A model generated the notes under the pieces. The model was not told the origin of the DNA, did not search any database, and saw nothing but the letters and a program-made list of their open reading frames with translations. From Nocardioides renjunii (GTDB lineage Bacteria > Actinomycetota > Actinomycetes > Propionibacteriales > Nocardioidaceae): 64,000 nt of DNA. The stretch spans positions 3,782,001 through 3,846,000 of the forward strand of contig NZ_CP141058.1 of NCBI RefSeq assembly GCF_034661175.1, given 5' to 3'. The position numbers were made by a program, and so were the translations under genes. Each line of letters begins with the position of its first letter. The stretch's first letter is position 1. This document shows positions 36,794 to 44,059 of this stretch, one piece after another.

Positions 36794-36913
36794 TCAGCAG
36801 CACCAGCCCGTCCGCGCGGTCTGACGGACCTGCGCCTCGGCGGGCGCGGCGAATCCGGCCAGGCTGACGAGGGCGACGGCGGCGACGAGGATGCGGGTGG
36901 CCTTGCGGTTCAT
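36794..36913 (-). CDS. 39-aa secreted peptide precursor, candidate signalling peptide
   Basis: Short gene not evident from ORF length but well formed. A GGAG ribosome site lies 5 bases before ATG 36913. The product starts MNRKATR, runs through a hydrophobic core (ILVAAVALVSLAGFA) and ends the signal peptide with the cleavage-type motif PAEA; cutting after Ala27 leaves 12 residues, QVRQTARTGWCC. So the secreted part is tiny, basic and ends in Trp-Cys-Cys, with an N-terminal Gln that could become pyroglutamate. It is convergent with an XRE-TPR regulator and has matching boxes upstream. A pheromone or toxin-like role is inference; it could also be a decayed gene for a larger exported protein. 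Confidence 0.6.
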   Translation of the reverse strand: MNRKATRILVAAVALVSLAGFAAPAEAQVRQTARTGWCC

Positions 36914-37008
36914 GGTGTCTCCAGGGGCTAGGTGCTGAATGGGTGCGTCAACCGTCCCGAGCGGCCTGCACGAGAAATATTGTCAAAAGCAGTGCCGAGT
37001 CTGTTCCG

Positions 37009-37042
37009 GTTTGGCAAACTTGGGCAAGTCCCGTTGGCAAAT
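37009..37042. promoter_or_regulatory. three tandem TTGGCAAA-type boxes upstream of the peptide gene
   Basis: GTTTGGCAAAC (37009-37019) and ACTTGGGCAAGT (37018-37029) are perfect palindromes. CGTTGGCAAAT (37032-37042) resembles the single box upstream of the XRE-TPR gene. A possible -10 (CAATAT on the minus strand, 36977-36982) would place the boxes just upstream of the -35 region, the usual activator position for the peptide gene. A TTGACA also lies at 36981-36986. The remaining sequence between 36914 and 37174 shows no gene that I recognise. Confidence 0.55.
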
Positions 37043-37174
37043 ACCTCGTATCGGCCATGGCGACGCCCCCGCGATCCCCCATCGCGGGACACGCACCGGT
37101 CCCCACCCGGTCGCGACCCGGACCCCTCGCACTCGATGCGGGGGGTCCTCGCGCGTGACGGGAGCGTCGAGCGG

Positions 37175-38671
37175 TCAGCGCGGCAGCACGACGGACACCG
37201 AGGTGCCCGCGACGGGGCTGCTCTCGATGGTGACCCGGCCGCCGTGCGCCTCGACGATGGTCCGCACGATGTCGAGCCCCAGGCCGCTGCCGGGCACTCC
37301 CAGGCGCCGGGCGTTGTCGCCGCGGTGGAAGCGGTCGAAGACGTGCTCGAGGTCCGCGGCATCGATGCCCTCGCCCTCGTCGGCGACGGTGAGCACGAGC
37401 TGGGCGTCGTCGGTGTCGGCGCCCTCGACGAGGGTCGTCGTGACGCAGCCGCCGGGCGGGCTGAAGGAGACGGCGTTGGCCAGCAGGTTGTCCACGACCT
37501 GGCGCAGCCGCATGCCGTCCGCGACGGCGACGACGCTCCGCGGGCAGTGGAGGACCAGCCCGACCCCGGCGCGCTCGGCGTCCAGCGAGGCCGCCTCGAC
37601 GGCCTCGGCGAGGATCGTGGCGACGTCGACCCGGTAGGGGTCGACGAGCTGGGAGCCGGACGCCGCGCGGGTGACGAAGAGCAGGTCGGCGACGAGGTGC
37701 GACAGGCGCAGCATGCTGCGGCGGGCGGCGGCCACCTGCTGGTGGCCCTCGACGCTCACGTCGTCGGACTCGTCGAGCAGCTCGAGGTAGGCGAGCGCGG
37801 TCGTCAGCGGCGTACGCAGCTCGTGCGACACCGTGGAGACGAAGTCGTCCTTGGCCTTGGTGGCGCGCACCGAGTCCGTGACGTCGTGGTAGGCCAGGAC
37901 GGCGCCGGTCAGTGCCCCGACGCGGTCGTGGAGCGGTCGCGAGGACACCGAGAGCGCGCGGCGGGAGCCGGCGTCCTCGCCGATCCAGAGGAGGACGTCG
38001 TCGAAGGACTCGCCGGTCACGGCCCGCACCGACGGCAGCTCCTCGACCGTCAGGAGCCGTTGCTGGTCGGCGTCGTAGGTGAAGCCGACGAGTCCGGTGC
38101 CACCGGGGTGGCCCTCGGGGAACGCGAGCCCGATGAAGTCGCGCAGCCGGGCGTTGTGGGCGAGGAAGCTGCCGTCGGCGCCGAGCTGGAGGATGCCGAC
38201 CGTGAGGCTCTCGAACACCGCGTGGGCCGTGCGGCGCTCGGCGTCGGCCGCCGCCTCCGCCGCGTCGAGGCGCTCGACGAACGCCTGCCGCTCGGTGATG
38301 TCGGCGACCTGCGAGATGAAGTGGACCGGCTCACCGCCCGGCGTGCGCAGCAGCGCCACCGACAGGTCGCCGATCACCACGCCACCGTCGGCGCACAGGT
38401 AGCGCTTGGTGACCCGGTAGCTGCTGATGTCGCCGGCGAGGGCCTGGTCGACCAGGCGGAGGTCGGCGGCGAGGTCGTCGGGGTGGGTGAGGTCCTGGAA
38501 GCTCATCGTGGCCAGCGCGTCCGGCTCGTAGCCGAGCATGTCGCACAGCGCGGCGTTGGTCGTGAGGATGTCGCCGGCGGGCGACACGATGGCCATGCCG
38601 ACCGGGGAGTGCTCCATGGTCAGGCGCCACAGGTCGTCGGTCGAGGGCACGTCGACGCGCGAAGCGACCAC
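37175..38671 (-). CDS. orphan PAS-PAS histidine kinase
   Basis: Sensor kinase of 498 aa without membrane helices. Two PAS domains lie at about 10-130 (VGMAIVSPAGDILTTNAALC, PAC-like SQVADITERQ) and 155-275. The dimerisation box is FVSTVSHELRTPLTTALAYL with the phosphorylated His, and the ATPase part has DNLLANAVSFSPPGG (N box), VADEGEGID (G1) and PGSGLGLDIVR (G2). No response regulator is adjacent. I chose the GTG at 38671, which has GGAGG 7 bases upstream, over a longer frame from 38782. It is cytoplasmic, so it probably senses redox, light or a small molecule. It reads toward the secreted-peptide gene, 261 bp away. Confidence 0.9.
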   Translation of the reverse strand: MVASRVDVPSTDDLWRLTMEHSPVGMAIVSPAGDILTTNAALCDMLGYEPDALATMSFQDLTHPDDLAADLRLVDQALAGDISSYRVTKRYLCADGGVVIGDLSVALLRTPGGEPVHFISQVADITERQAFVERLDAAEAAADAERRTAHAVFESLTVGILQLGADGSFLAHNARLRDFIGLAFPEGHPGGTGLVGFTYDADQQRLLTVEELPSVRAVTGESFDDVLLWIGEDAGSRRALSVSSRPLHDRVGALTGAVLAYHDVTDSVRATKAKDDFVSTVSHELRTPLTTALAYLELLDESDDVSVEGHQQVAAARRSMLRLSHLVADLLFVTRAASGSQLVDPYRVDVATILAEAVEAASLDAERAGVGLVLHCPRSVVAVADGMRLRQVVDNLLANAVSFSPPGGCVTTTLVEGADTDDAQLVLTVADEGEGIDAADLEHVFDRFHRGDNARRLGVPGSGLGLDIVRTIVEAHGGRVTIESSPVAGTSVSVVLPR

Positions 38672-38768
38672 GACGACACCTCCCTGCACACGCGACCGGT
38701 GATCCACGGTACGAGGCCGGTGCCGCGGGCGGTGCGACCTTGCGGGAAACGGAGGGGAAAATGAGGGA

Positions 38769-38797
38769 ATCGCCCTGCGCACGCGGCGCAGGGCGAT
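38769..38797 (-). terminator. hairpin terminator of the thiosulfate sulfurtransferase operon
   Basis: Perfect 12-bp stem ATCGCCCTGCGC with an ACGCG loop. It starts 24 bp after the DUF1416 stop codon and before the histidine kinase gene, so it should end the sulfur operon transcript. No U tract is present, as usual for this GC content. Confidence 0.8.
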
Positions 38798-38821
38798 CCT
38801 CGGACTGGACCAGTCGACGCG

Positions 38822-39136
38822 TCAGGCGCTGACGAGCACCTGCACCTCGGCGACGGAACCGGTCGCCGCGACGACGCGGGTGTCCACCGGCTGGGCCTTC
38901 GGCGCGAGGGTGCGCAGCGTCCACTCACCGTCGCCCGCGAAGAACCGGAAGTGGCCGGTGGCCGAGGTCGGGACCTCCGCGGTGAACTCGCCCGAGCGGT
39001 CGAGCAGCCGGACGTAGGCGTTGGAGACGGGCTCGCCGTCCGCCGCACCACCGCGCAGCACCTGGCCCTGGATCACGGCCTCCTTGGCGACGTTCACGCC
39101 GTCGAGCGAGAGGCCACCCTCCTTGGCTCCGCACAT
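38822..39136 (-). CDS. DUF1416 protein (SseC-like)
   Basis: Small protein of 104 aa of the DUF1416/SseC family, always found beside thiosulfate sulfurtransferase genes in actinobacteria, as in M. tuberculosis Rv0814c-Rv0815c. It begins MCGAKEGG with a conserved Cys and then adopts a predicted beta-sandwich (VIQGQVLRGG, SNAYVRLLDRSGEFTAEV, GHFRFFAGDGEWTLRTLAP), reminiscent of carboxypeptidase-regulatory folds. Function unknown, possibly a sulfur carrier or scaffold for the rhodanese. It starts 1 bp after the sulfurtransferase stop, so translation is coupled. Confidence 0.9.
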   Translation of the reverse strand: MCGAKEGGLSLDGVNVAKEAVIQGQVLRGGAADGEPVSNAYVRLLDRSGEFTAEVPTSATGHFRFFAGDGEWTLRTLAPKAQPVDTRVVAATGSVAEVQVLVSA

Positions 39137-39137
39137 G

Positions 39138-39986
39138 TCAGGCCTCCCCGGGCTCGTCGCCGAGGGCCACCGGGACGCCGACGAGGGAGCCGTACTCGGT
39201 CCACGAGCCGTCGTAGTTCTTCACGTTCTGGTGGCCGAGCAGCTCGTGCAGCACGAACCACGTGTGCGAGGAGCGCTCGCCGATCCGGCACAGCGCGATG
39301 GTGTCCCGGCTGTCGTCGAGGCCCGCGGAGGCGTACAGCTCGCGCAGCTCGTCGTCGGACTTGAAGGTGCCGTCGTCGTTGGCGGCCTTGGACCACGGGA
39401 CGTTGATGGACGTCGGGACGTGGCCGGCGCGCTGGGCCTGCTCCTGCGGGAGGTGGGCGGGGGCGAGGAGGCGTCCGGCGTACTCGTCGGGGCTGCGCAC
39501 GTCGACGAGGTTCTTCACGCCGATCGCGGCGACCGTCTCGTCGCGGAAGGCGCGGATCGAGGAGTCCTGCTCGCTCGCGGTGTAGGAGGTCGCGGCGCGC
39601 TGGACCGGCTCGTCGGTCAGCTCACGGGAGTCGAGCTCCCACTTCTTGCGGCCGCCGTCGAGCAGCTTGACGTCCTGGTGGCCGTAGAGCTTGAAGTACC
39701 AGTAGGCGTAGGCGGCGAACCAGTTGTTGTTGCCGCCGTAGAGGACGACGGTGTCGTCGTTGGACACCCCACGCTCGGACAGCAGGGCCTCGAACTGCTC
39801 CTTGCTGACGAAGTCGCGGCGGACCTGGTCCTGGAGGTCCGTGGTCCAGTCGAGCTTGATAGCTCCCCGGATGTGGCCCTTGTCGTAGGCGGTGGTGTCC
39901 TCGTCGACCTCGATGAGGACGACGCCGTCGGTGTCGAGGTTGTCCTCGACCCACTGGGCGGTGACGAGAGAGTTCTCGCGGCTCAT
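39138..39986 (-). CDS. thiosulfate sulfurtransferase (rhodanese, CysA/SseA type)
   Basis: Two-domain rhodanese of 282 aa. The N-terminal inactive domain contains VLIEVDEDTTAYDKGHI and VLYGGNNNWFAAYAYWYF. The C-terminal domain carries the active-site loop LCRIGERSSHTW with the sulfur-bearing cysteine. It transfers sulfane sulfur from thiosulfate or 3-mercaptopyruvate to thiols or cyanide. AAGGAG lies upstream of the ATG. Mycobacteria call the equivalent gene cysA2 (Rv0815c), next to sseC2. It is the core of an operon with thioredoxin-like, DUF4395 and DUF1416 genes and a cysteine-type leader peptide. Confidence 0.94.
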   Translation of the reverse strand: MSRENSLVTAQWVEDNLDTDGVVLIEVDEDTTAYDKGHIRGAIKLDWTTDLQDQVRRDFVSKEQFEALLSERGVSNDDTVVLYGGNNNWFAAYAYWYFKLYGHQDVKLLDGGRKKWELDSRELTDEPVQRAATSYTASEQDSSIRAFRDETVAAIGVKNLVDVRSPDEYAGRLLAPAHLPQEQAQRAGHVPTSINVPWSKAANDDGTFKSDDELRELYASAGLDDSRDTIALCRIGERSSHTWFVLHELLGHQNVKNYDGSWTEYGSLVGVPVALGDEPGEA

Positions 39987-40052
39987 GGTGGTGTGCTCCT
40001 TGCTGGTGGTGAACAGTCGTGGATGGGTGCGCCGCCCGGTCGGGCGGCTCGG

Positions 40053-40535
40053 TCAGGCGGCGATGCGTCGGGCGGTGGCGCGGCGCAGCAGGAGGTAGAC
40101 CTCGCACCCCAGGCAGAGGGCGAAGACGGCGTTGAGCAGGGCCGCGACGAGCGCTGCGCCCACGGCGACCTGGCCCACGACCGTCGCGCCGGCCAGCAGG
40201 GCGACGAGCCCTACGAGCGCGAAACCGAGGCCCACGGCCTGCGCGAAGCGCGGCGGCTCGGGCGCCTCCCACTCGCGCGGCGGGCCCAGGCGGGGACGCA
40301 CCAGGGTGCGGAACACCCAGGCGTGGGGCGTCGCCTGGACGCCGCGGACGGCGCCGAGCGCGAACAGCGCCGCCTGGACGACGAGCAGCGCCACGGAGTA
40401 CGGGGCCGGCAGCAGCAGGACGGCGACGAGCACCACGGCGGTCAGGCCGGCGGCGAGCTGCGGGCCCCGCGGGTCGATGGCGCCGTGCGGCGGCCCCGCG
40501 GTCGCCGCGGGGCGCGGCGTGGCAGTGGTGGACAT
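40053..40535 (-). CDS. DUF4395 membrane protein
   Basis: Membrane protein of 160 aa matching DUF4395. After a Pro/Ala-rich cytoplasmic start it has about four helices (LAAGLTAVVLVAVLLLP, VALLVVQAALFALGAV, VGLGFALVGLVALLAGA, LNAVFALCLGCEVYLLL) and a TPHAWVFRTLVRPRLGPPREWE loop that is the family's best-conserved segment. The last helix has a CLGCEVY motif whose two cysteines may handle sulfur or redox. The start at 40535 has AGGAGAG before the ATG. It lies between the leader peptide and the sulfurtransferase gene, matching the mycobacterial operon type. Confidence 0.88.
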   Translation of the reverse strand: MSTTATPRPAATAGPPHGAIDPRGPQLAAGLTAVVLVAVLLLPAPYSVALLVVQAALFALGAVRGVQATPHAWVFRTLVRPRLGPPREWEAPEPPRFAQAVGLGFALVGLVALLAGATVVGQVAVGAALVAALLNAVFALCLGCEVYLLLRRATARRIAA

Positions 40536-40572
40536 GTCTCTCCTGGGTGGTCGTCGCGGCACCTGGCCGGGC

Positions 40573-40594
40573 GCGCCGGGGCATGGCCCGGCGC
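40573..40594 (-). promoter_or_regulatory. GC-rich hairpin between leader peptide and DUF4395
   Basis: An 8-bp stem, GCGCCGGG paired with CCCGGCGC around a 6-base loop, lies about 40 bases upstream of the DUF4395 start and about 70 bases after the leader stop. A second pairing, GGCACCTG with CAGGTGCC, brackets it and could compete with it. Alternative pairings like this are expected if leader translation controls read-through. Confidence 0.45.
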
Positions 40595-40660
40595 CGGGTC
40601 CCACCGTGAGCAGGGTCCAGCAGGTGCCGGACAGCGGTGCTCAGTCGTGCGGTGGGGCCA

Positions 40661-40738
40661 CTACGACATTCGACACAGCGCCGAGCGCACGCGGCAGTGG
40701 TCCACTGCGCGGCGCTTGGTGAGCATGGTCGAGGACAT
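40661..40738 (-). CDS. 25-aa Cys-containing leader peptide (attenuator)
   Basis: Very short gene, begun by ATG 40738 and ended by TAG, coding for 25 residues including LTKRRAVDHCRVRSALC with two cysteines near its end. The LTKRRAVD...CRV pattern resembles the putative leader peptides annotated upstream of sulfur genes in many actinobacteria. In mycobacteria, leaderless short ORFs rich in Cys codons act as cysteine-responsive attenuators of the cysA/sseC operon. Here too the start is leaderless: TACTGT, 7 bases, ATG. When cysteine is short, ribosomes would stall at the Cys codons and let the DUF4395-sulfurtransferase-DUF1416 message be made. Mechanism by analogy. Confidence 0.7.
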   Translation of the reverse strand: MSSTMLTKRRAVDHCRVRSALCRMS

Positions 40739-40745
40739 GACGACG

Positions 40746-40751
40746 ACAGTA
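40746..40751 (-). promoter_or_regulatory. -10 hexamer TACTGT of the leader peptide transcript
   Basis: TACTGT on the minus strand lies exactly 7 bases before the leader ATG, so transcription would start at or next to the start codon. It is the only strong -10-like hexamer between the thioredoxin-like gene and the DUF4395 gene, and it probably drives the whole downstream operon. Confidence 0.6.
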
Positions 40752-40785
40752 GGCCGTCCGGACGCGCGCTCCGTCGCTGGTCTCA

Positions 40786-41307
40786 TCATGTGGTCGTACC
40801 ATCCGGATGGTGAGACACGGCGGCAGCCAGGGCGGTGAGGACCTGGTCCTTGGTCGGTGCGCCGGTCGCGCGGGTCACCTCGACGCCCGTGCGGTCGAGG
40901 ACGATCGTGGTGGGCGTGCGCAGGATGCCGAGGGCCCGCGTCGCGTCGAGGTGCTGCTCGGCGTCCACCTCCACGTGCACGACGCCGTCCACGAGCCCGC
41001 TCACGTCGTCGAGGACGCGACGGGTGGCCCGGCAGGGGGCGCAGAAGGCGCTGGAGAACTGCAGCAGGGTGGCCCGCTCACCGAGCGAGCCCCCGACGGC
41101 CGTGACGAGGGCCGCGCCGGGCGGGACCACGTCGGACTCCCCGGTCGAGGCCTCGCGTGGCGCCTCACGGGAGGCGGAGTCCGGGGCGCCTGCCCCGCGG
41201 CGTACGACGTGCGTGCCGCGGAAGCGACCGTCGGTCGCGAGCCGCCACCCGCCGACGGCCAGCGCCACGACGACGGCCGCGACGGCGATCCAGGCTCCGG
41301 TGCTCAC
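40786..41307 (-). CDS. membrane-anchored thioredoxin-like protein (ThiX-like)
   Basis: Protein of 173 aa with an N-terminal hydrophobic anchor (WIAVAAVVVALAVGGW) and a thioredoxin fold whose active site is AFCAPCRATRRV (CxxC) with the cis-proline region TPTTIVLDRTG. The first CxxC Cys would be exposed outside if the anchor is a signal anchor. It resembles the thioredoxin gene beside cysA2 in M. tuberculosis (ThiX, Rv0816c). It may reduce the sulfurtransferase or the DUF4395 cysteines. Start GTG 41307. It lies just upstream of the leader peptide promoter and may be transcribed separately. Confidence 0.85.
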   Translation of the reverse strand: MSTGAWIAVAAVVVALAVGGWRLATDGRFRGTHVVRRGAGAPDSASREAPREASTGESDVVPPGAALVTAVGGSLGERATLLQFSSAFCAPCRATRRVLDDVSGLVDGVVHVEVDAEQHLDATRALGILRTPTTIVLDRTGVEVTRATGAPTKDQVLTALAAAVSHHPDGTTT

Positions 41308-41353
41308 CCCAGGCCAACGGGTCGGGCGGGTGGTTTTGTTCCGGCCGGACGGG

Positions 41354-41389
41354 CGACAGGGCCCCGGGAAGGATCCCGGGGCCCTGTCG
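41354..41389 (-). terminator. 16-bp hairpin terminator after the secreted repeat protein
   Basis: CGACAGGGCCCCGGGA and its exact complement form a 16-bp stem with an AGGA loop. It lies 16 bp beyond the stop codon of the large secreted protein and should end that transcript before the thioredoxin-like gene. Confidence 0.85.
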
Positions 41390-41405
41390 GTGGCGCAGCG
41401 AAGGG

Positions 41406-43607
41406 TCAGCCCTTCTTCACCTTGACGGTCTTGGCGATCTCGGCGTCGCCGAGCTTGCCCTTCGTGAAGGTGACCACGAAGACGAGCTTGTTCTTGCCCT
41501 TGGCCAGCTTCTTGAGCTTCACGGAGGCCTTGCCCTTGCGGAGCTTGCCCTTGCCGATCGACGTGTAGACCGGGGCGCCGTACTCGTCCTCGCGGACGAG
41601 CTTCTTGACGACGACGGTGCCCTTGATCTTCTTGGCCTGCTTCTTCTTGGCCTTGACCACGATCGAGGCCGTCTTGCCCGTGACCGAGACCTTGATCTTC
41701 GGCTTCTTCTTGATCACCTGGGAGCTGGTCAGCGCGATGCCGGACAGCCCGTCGTTCTCGGCGACCGTGCGCAGCACCAGGCGCTCGTTCTTGTCGGCGC
41801 TGGTGACCTGGTAGGTCGGACCGGTGCCCACGACGGCGCCGTCACGGAGCCACTCGTGGCTGTAGGTGGTGCCGCTCTCGATCGCCCACACGCCGGCGTA
41901 CGCCGTCAGCTTGCCGCCGAGGTACTGCTTGCCCCGGATCTCCGGTGCGCGCAGCGCCTTGAGGTCCTTGCCCAGCGCCGCGTTGATCCCGGTGGCGGTC
42001 TGCCCGCTGGTGACGGTGACCGTCTTGGCCTTGGCGAACGTCGCGTCGTCGTACCACTCGGGCGCGTGCCGTACGACGACGCCCGAGCCGAAGTAGTTGC
42101 CGTAGTCGACGAACTGGACCTTGTAGGTGCCCGGGACGAGGTCGGTGGTGGTGTAGGTGCCGTTCTTCTCGGTGCCGACGCCCGAGGAGGCGTTGACCGG
42201 GTTGCCCTTCTCGTCGAAGAAGCTGACGACCACGCCGTCAACGGGGAGAGCGGACTCGGAGGTGACCGTGCCGCTGATCCCGCCGGTCAGGGGCAACGTG
42301 ATGTTGGCACCGGGCGTCGAGGTGGCGAGGACCTTGGCGACGTCGTAGGACTGGGCGCCACCGAACCAGCGGTCGAGGCGGTCGTACTGACCCTCCTCCC
42401 GCTCCAGCACGTCGGAGGCCTGCAGCTTCCACGCGTCCTCGGTGGAGTCGTCGAGCTCGTCGAAGAAGTACTGGCCGGCACGGTTGGTGCGGACGAAGCT
42501 CCACGCCTCGGGACGGTCCGCGTCGGCGGGCGTGTCGTAGGCGACCACCTGGGCGCCGATCACGGGCGCGCCGGCCGAGTCGACCACCTGGCCGTAGACG
42601 TCGACCGTGGCGGGGTCCACGACCCGGCGGTTCGGGTCCAGAGCGAGCTCGGCGTCGAGGGAGACGGCCTGCTCGATGCCGACCGCGACGGGGTCGGCGG
42701 TGGCCCGGTCGGCCTTGTCCGCGTACCACTCGCCGAGGTACTCGCCGACAGGGTCGCTGAACTGGACCTTGTAGCTGCCGGCGCGCACACCGTCGACCCG
42801 GTAGACGCCGTTGGCGTCGGTCAGGTCGCTGTAGCTGTTGCCGTTGCCCTCGGGGAGGACGTCCACGCGGGCGCGCTCGAGCGGCACCCCACCGGGGCCG
42901 GTCACCCGACCCGCCACGACGCTGCCCTCGGTCAGGACGACCTGACCCACACCGGCGCCACCGGCGCCCACGGCGACGAGGTCGGCGCTGGCGAGGTCGG
43001 GCTTGTTGTTGAAGAACTCCGGTGCGTAGCCGGAGGCGGCGAAGGACAGCTTGTAGCTGCCCGCGGGGACACCGAACGCGAACCCGCCCTGCGAGTTCGT
43101 GGAGAAGGAGCGGAAGGGGAACGTGTCACCCTCGCGGTAGAGCGAGACCGAGGCGTCCTCGATCGGCTTGCCGTCGGGGGCGACCACCTGGCCCGACAGG
43201 GTGGGCGCGGCGACCAGTGACACGGGCGCCAGGACGGTGGCGCCGCTGACGACGACCGCGTCGGCCGTGTCGAACGTGGCCTTGTCGTTGTAGTACTCCG
43301 GGACGAAGAGCCCGTCGTCGTCACCGAACTGCAGCTTGTAGGTGCCCGGCTCGAGGGCCAGCGACACGACGCCGTCGGCGACGTACTTGAAGCCGCCGTT
43401 GGTGTAGCTGCCGTCCGCCTGCAGCTGGTCGTACCTCACGTAGCCGTCGATCGCGTTGCCGGCGGCATCGGTGAGCGTGGTGGTCACGGCCACCGGCGCC
43501 GCGTGGGCGGGCGCGGCGAGGCCGACCGTCATCCCGGCGAGGGCGACCGCTCCGGCGACGCCCCCTGCCACGAGGCGCGCGAGCGCTCCCCCTGGAACTG
43601 AATTCAT
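41406..43607 (-). CDS. large secreted repeat protein (carboxypeptidase-regulatory/Cna-B-like)
   Basis: Exported protein of 733 aa with an N-terminal signal peptide (hydrophobic GGVAGAVALAGMTVGLA, cleavage near APAHA). It has at least four beta-sandwich repeats of carboxypeptidase-regulatory/Cna-B type, each ending with a similar patch: PGTYKLQFGDDDG...EYYNDKATF, AGSYKLSFAASGY...EFFNNKPDL, AGSYKVQFSDPVG...EWYADKADR, PGTYKVQFVDYGN...EWYDDATF. An Ig-like domain follows, and the last ~110 residues are Lys-rich (IKKKPKIKVSVTG). No LPxTG motif is visible, so it is secreted or held by charge. Possible adhesin or wall protein; enzymatic activity not indicated. Confidence 0.8.
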   Translation of the reverse strand: MNSVPGGALARLVAGGVAGAVALAGMTVGLAAPAHAAPVAVTTTLTDAAGNAIDGYVRYDQLQADGSYTNGGFKYVADGVVSLALEPGTYKLQFGDDDGLFVPEYYNDKATFDTADAVVVSGATVLAPVSLVAAPTLSGQVVAPDGKPIEDASVSLYREGDTFPFRSFSTNSQGGFAFGVPAGSYKLSFAASGYAPEFFNNKPDLASADLVAVGAGGAGVGQVVLTEGSVVAGRVTGPGGVPLERARVDVLPEGNGNSYSDLTDANGVYRVDGVRAGSYKVQFSDPVGEYLGEWYADKADRATADPVAVGIEQAVSLDAELALDPNRRVVDPATVDVYGQVVDSAGAPVIGAQVVAYDTPADADRPEAWSFVRTNRAGQYFFDELDDSTEDAWKLQASDVLEREEGQYDRLDRWFGGAQSYDVAKVLATSTPGANITLPLTGGISGTVTSESALPVDGVVVSFFDEKGNPVNASSGVGTEKNGTYTTTDLVPGTYKVQFVDYGNYFGSGVVVRHAPEWYDDATFAKAKTVTVTSGQTATGINAALGKDLKALRAPEIRGKQYLGGKLTAYAGVWAIESGTTYSHEWLRDGAVVGTGPTYQVTSADKNERLVLRTVAENDGLSGIALTSSQVIKKKPKIKVSVTGKTASIVVKAKKKQAKKIKGTVVVKKLVREDEYGAPVYTSIGKGKLRKGKASVKLKKLAKGKNKLVFVVTFTKGKLGDAEIAKTVKVKKG

Positions 43608-43705
43608 CCTGTGTCCCCCTTGGACCTAGTGCGCGACCCTTCGTGGGTCGCAGGTGAGGAATCCCCCACCGGGGCGACATCAAACCCCCGACGCCTCAGG
43701 AGTTG

Positions 43706-44002
43706 TCAGCCGCCCGCGAACGGCGGCAGCAGCTCGACGACCGCGCCGGGGGCCAGGACGACCGTCGCGGGGTCCTGCGAGCGGACCGGCCGGTCACCGA
43801 CGAGCACGGAGCAGACCGCCACCGTGCGCTCCATCCGCTCGTCCGGGTGCCGCTCCAGCACACGCCGGACCAGCACGTCGAGGGTCGTCTCGCCGGTGAC
43901 CGGGAAGACGTCCTCGGCCGTCCCGGCGGCCGCGCGGGCACCGGCCCAGTAGCGCACGGTGACCGTCTCACTCCCCTGATCGGGCCCGGCTGCGGCGTCC
44001 AT
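43706..44002 (-). CDS. MoaD/ThiS-family sulfur carrier protein
   Basis: Ubiquitin-like sulfur carrier of 98 aa ending in the required di-glycine (LLPPFAGG), which is thiocarboxylated and donates sulfur in molybdopterin or thiamine synthesis. The family pattern is [13 protein letters not shown] near the start and [14 protein letters not shown] near the end. No moaE or thi gene is adjacent, so the pathway is not fixed. It diverges from the GlnR-like gene. A possible ribosome site GGAAGG lies upstream of ATG 44002. Confidence 0.82.
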   Translation of the reverse strand: MDAAAGPDQGSETVTVRYWAGARAAAGTAEDVFPVTGETTLDVLVRRVLERHPDERMERTVAVCSVLVGDRPVRSQDPATVVLAPGAVVELLPPFAGG

Positions 44003-44059
44003 GCGGGATATCCTTCCTCATCCCCGGTGGGTAGCCCAGCACGAGAGGAGGGCCCGGTC

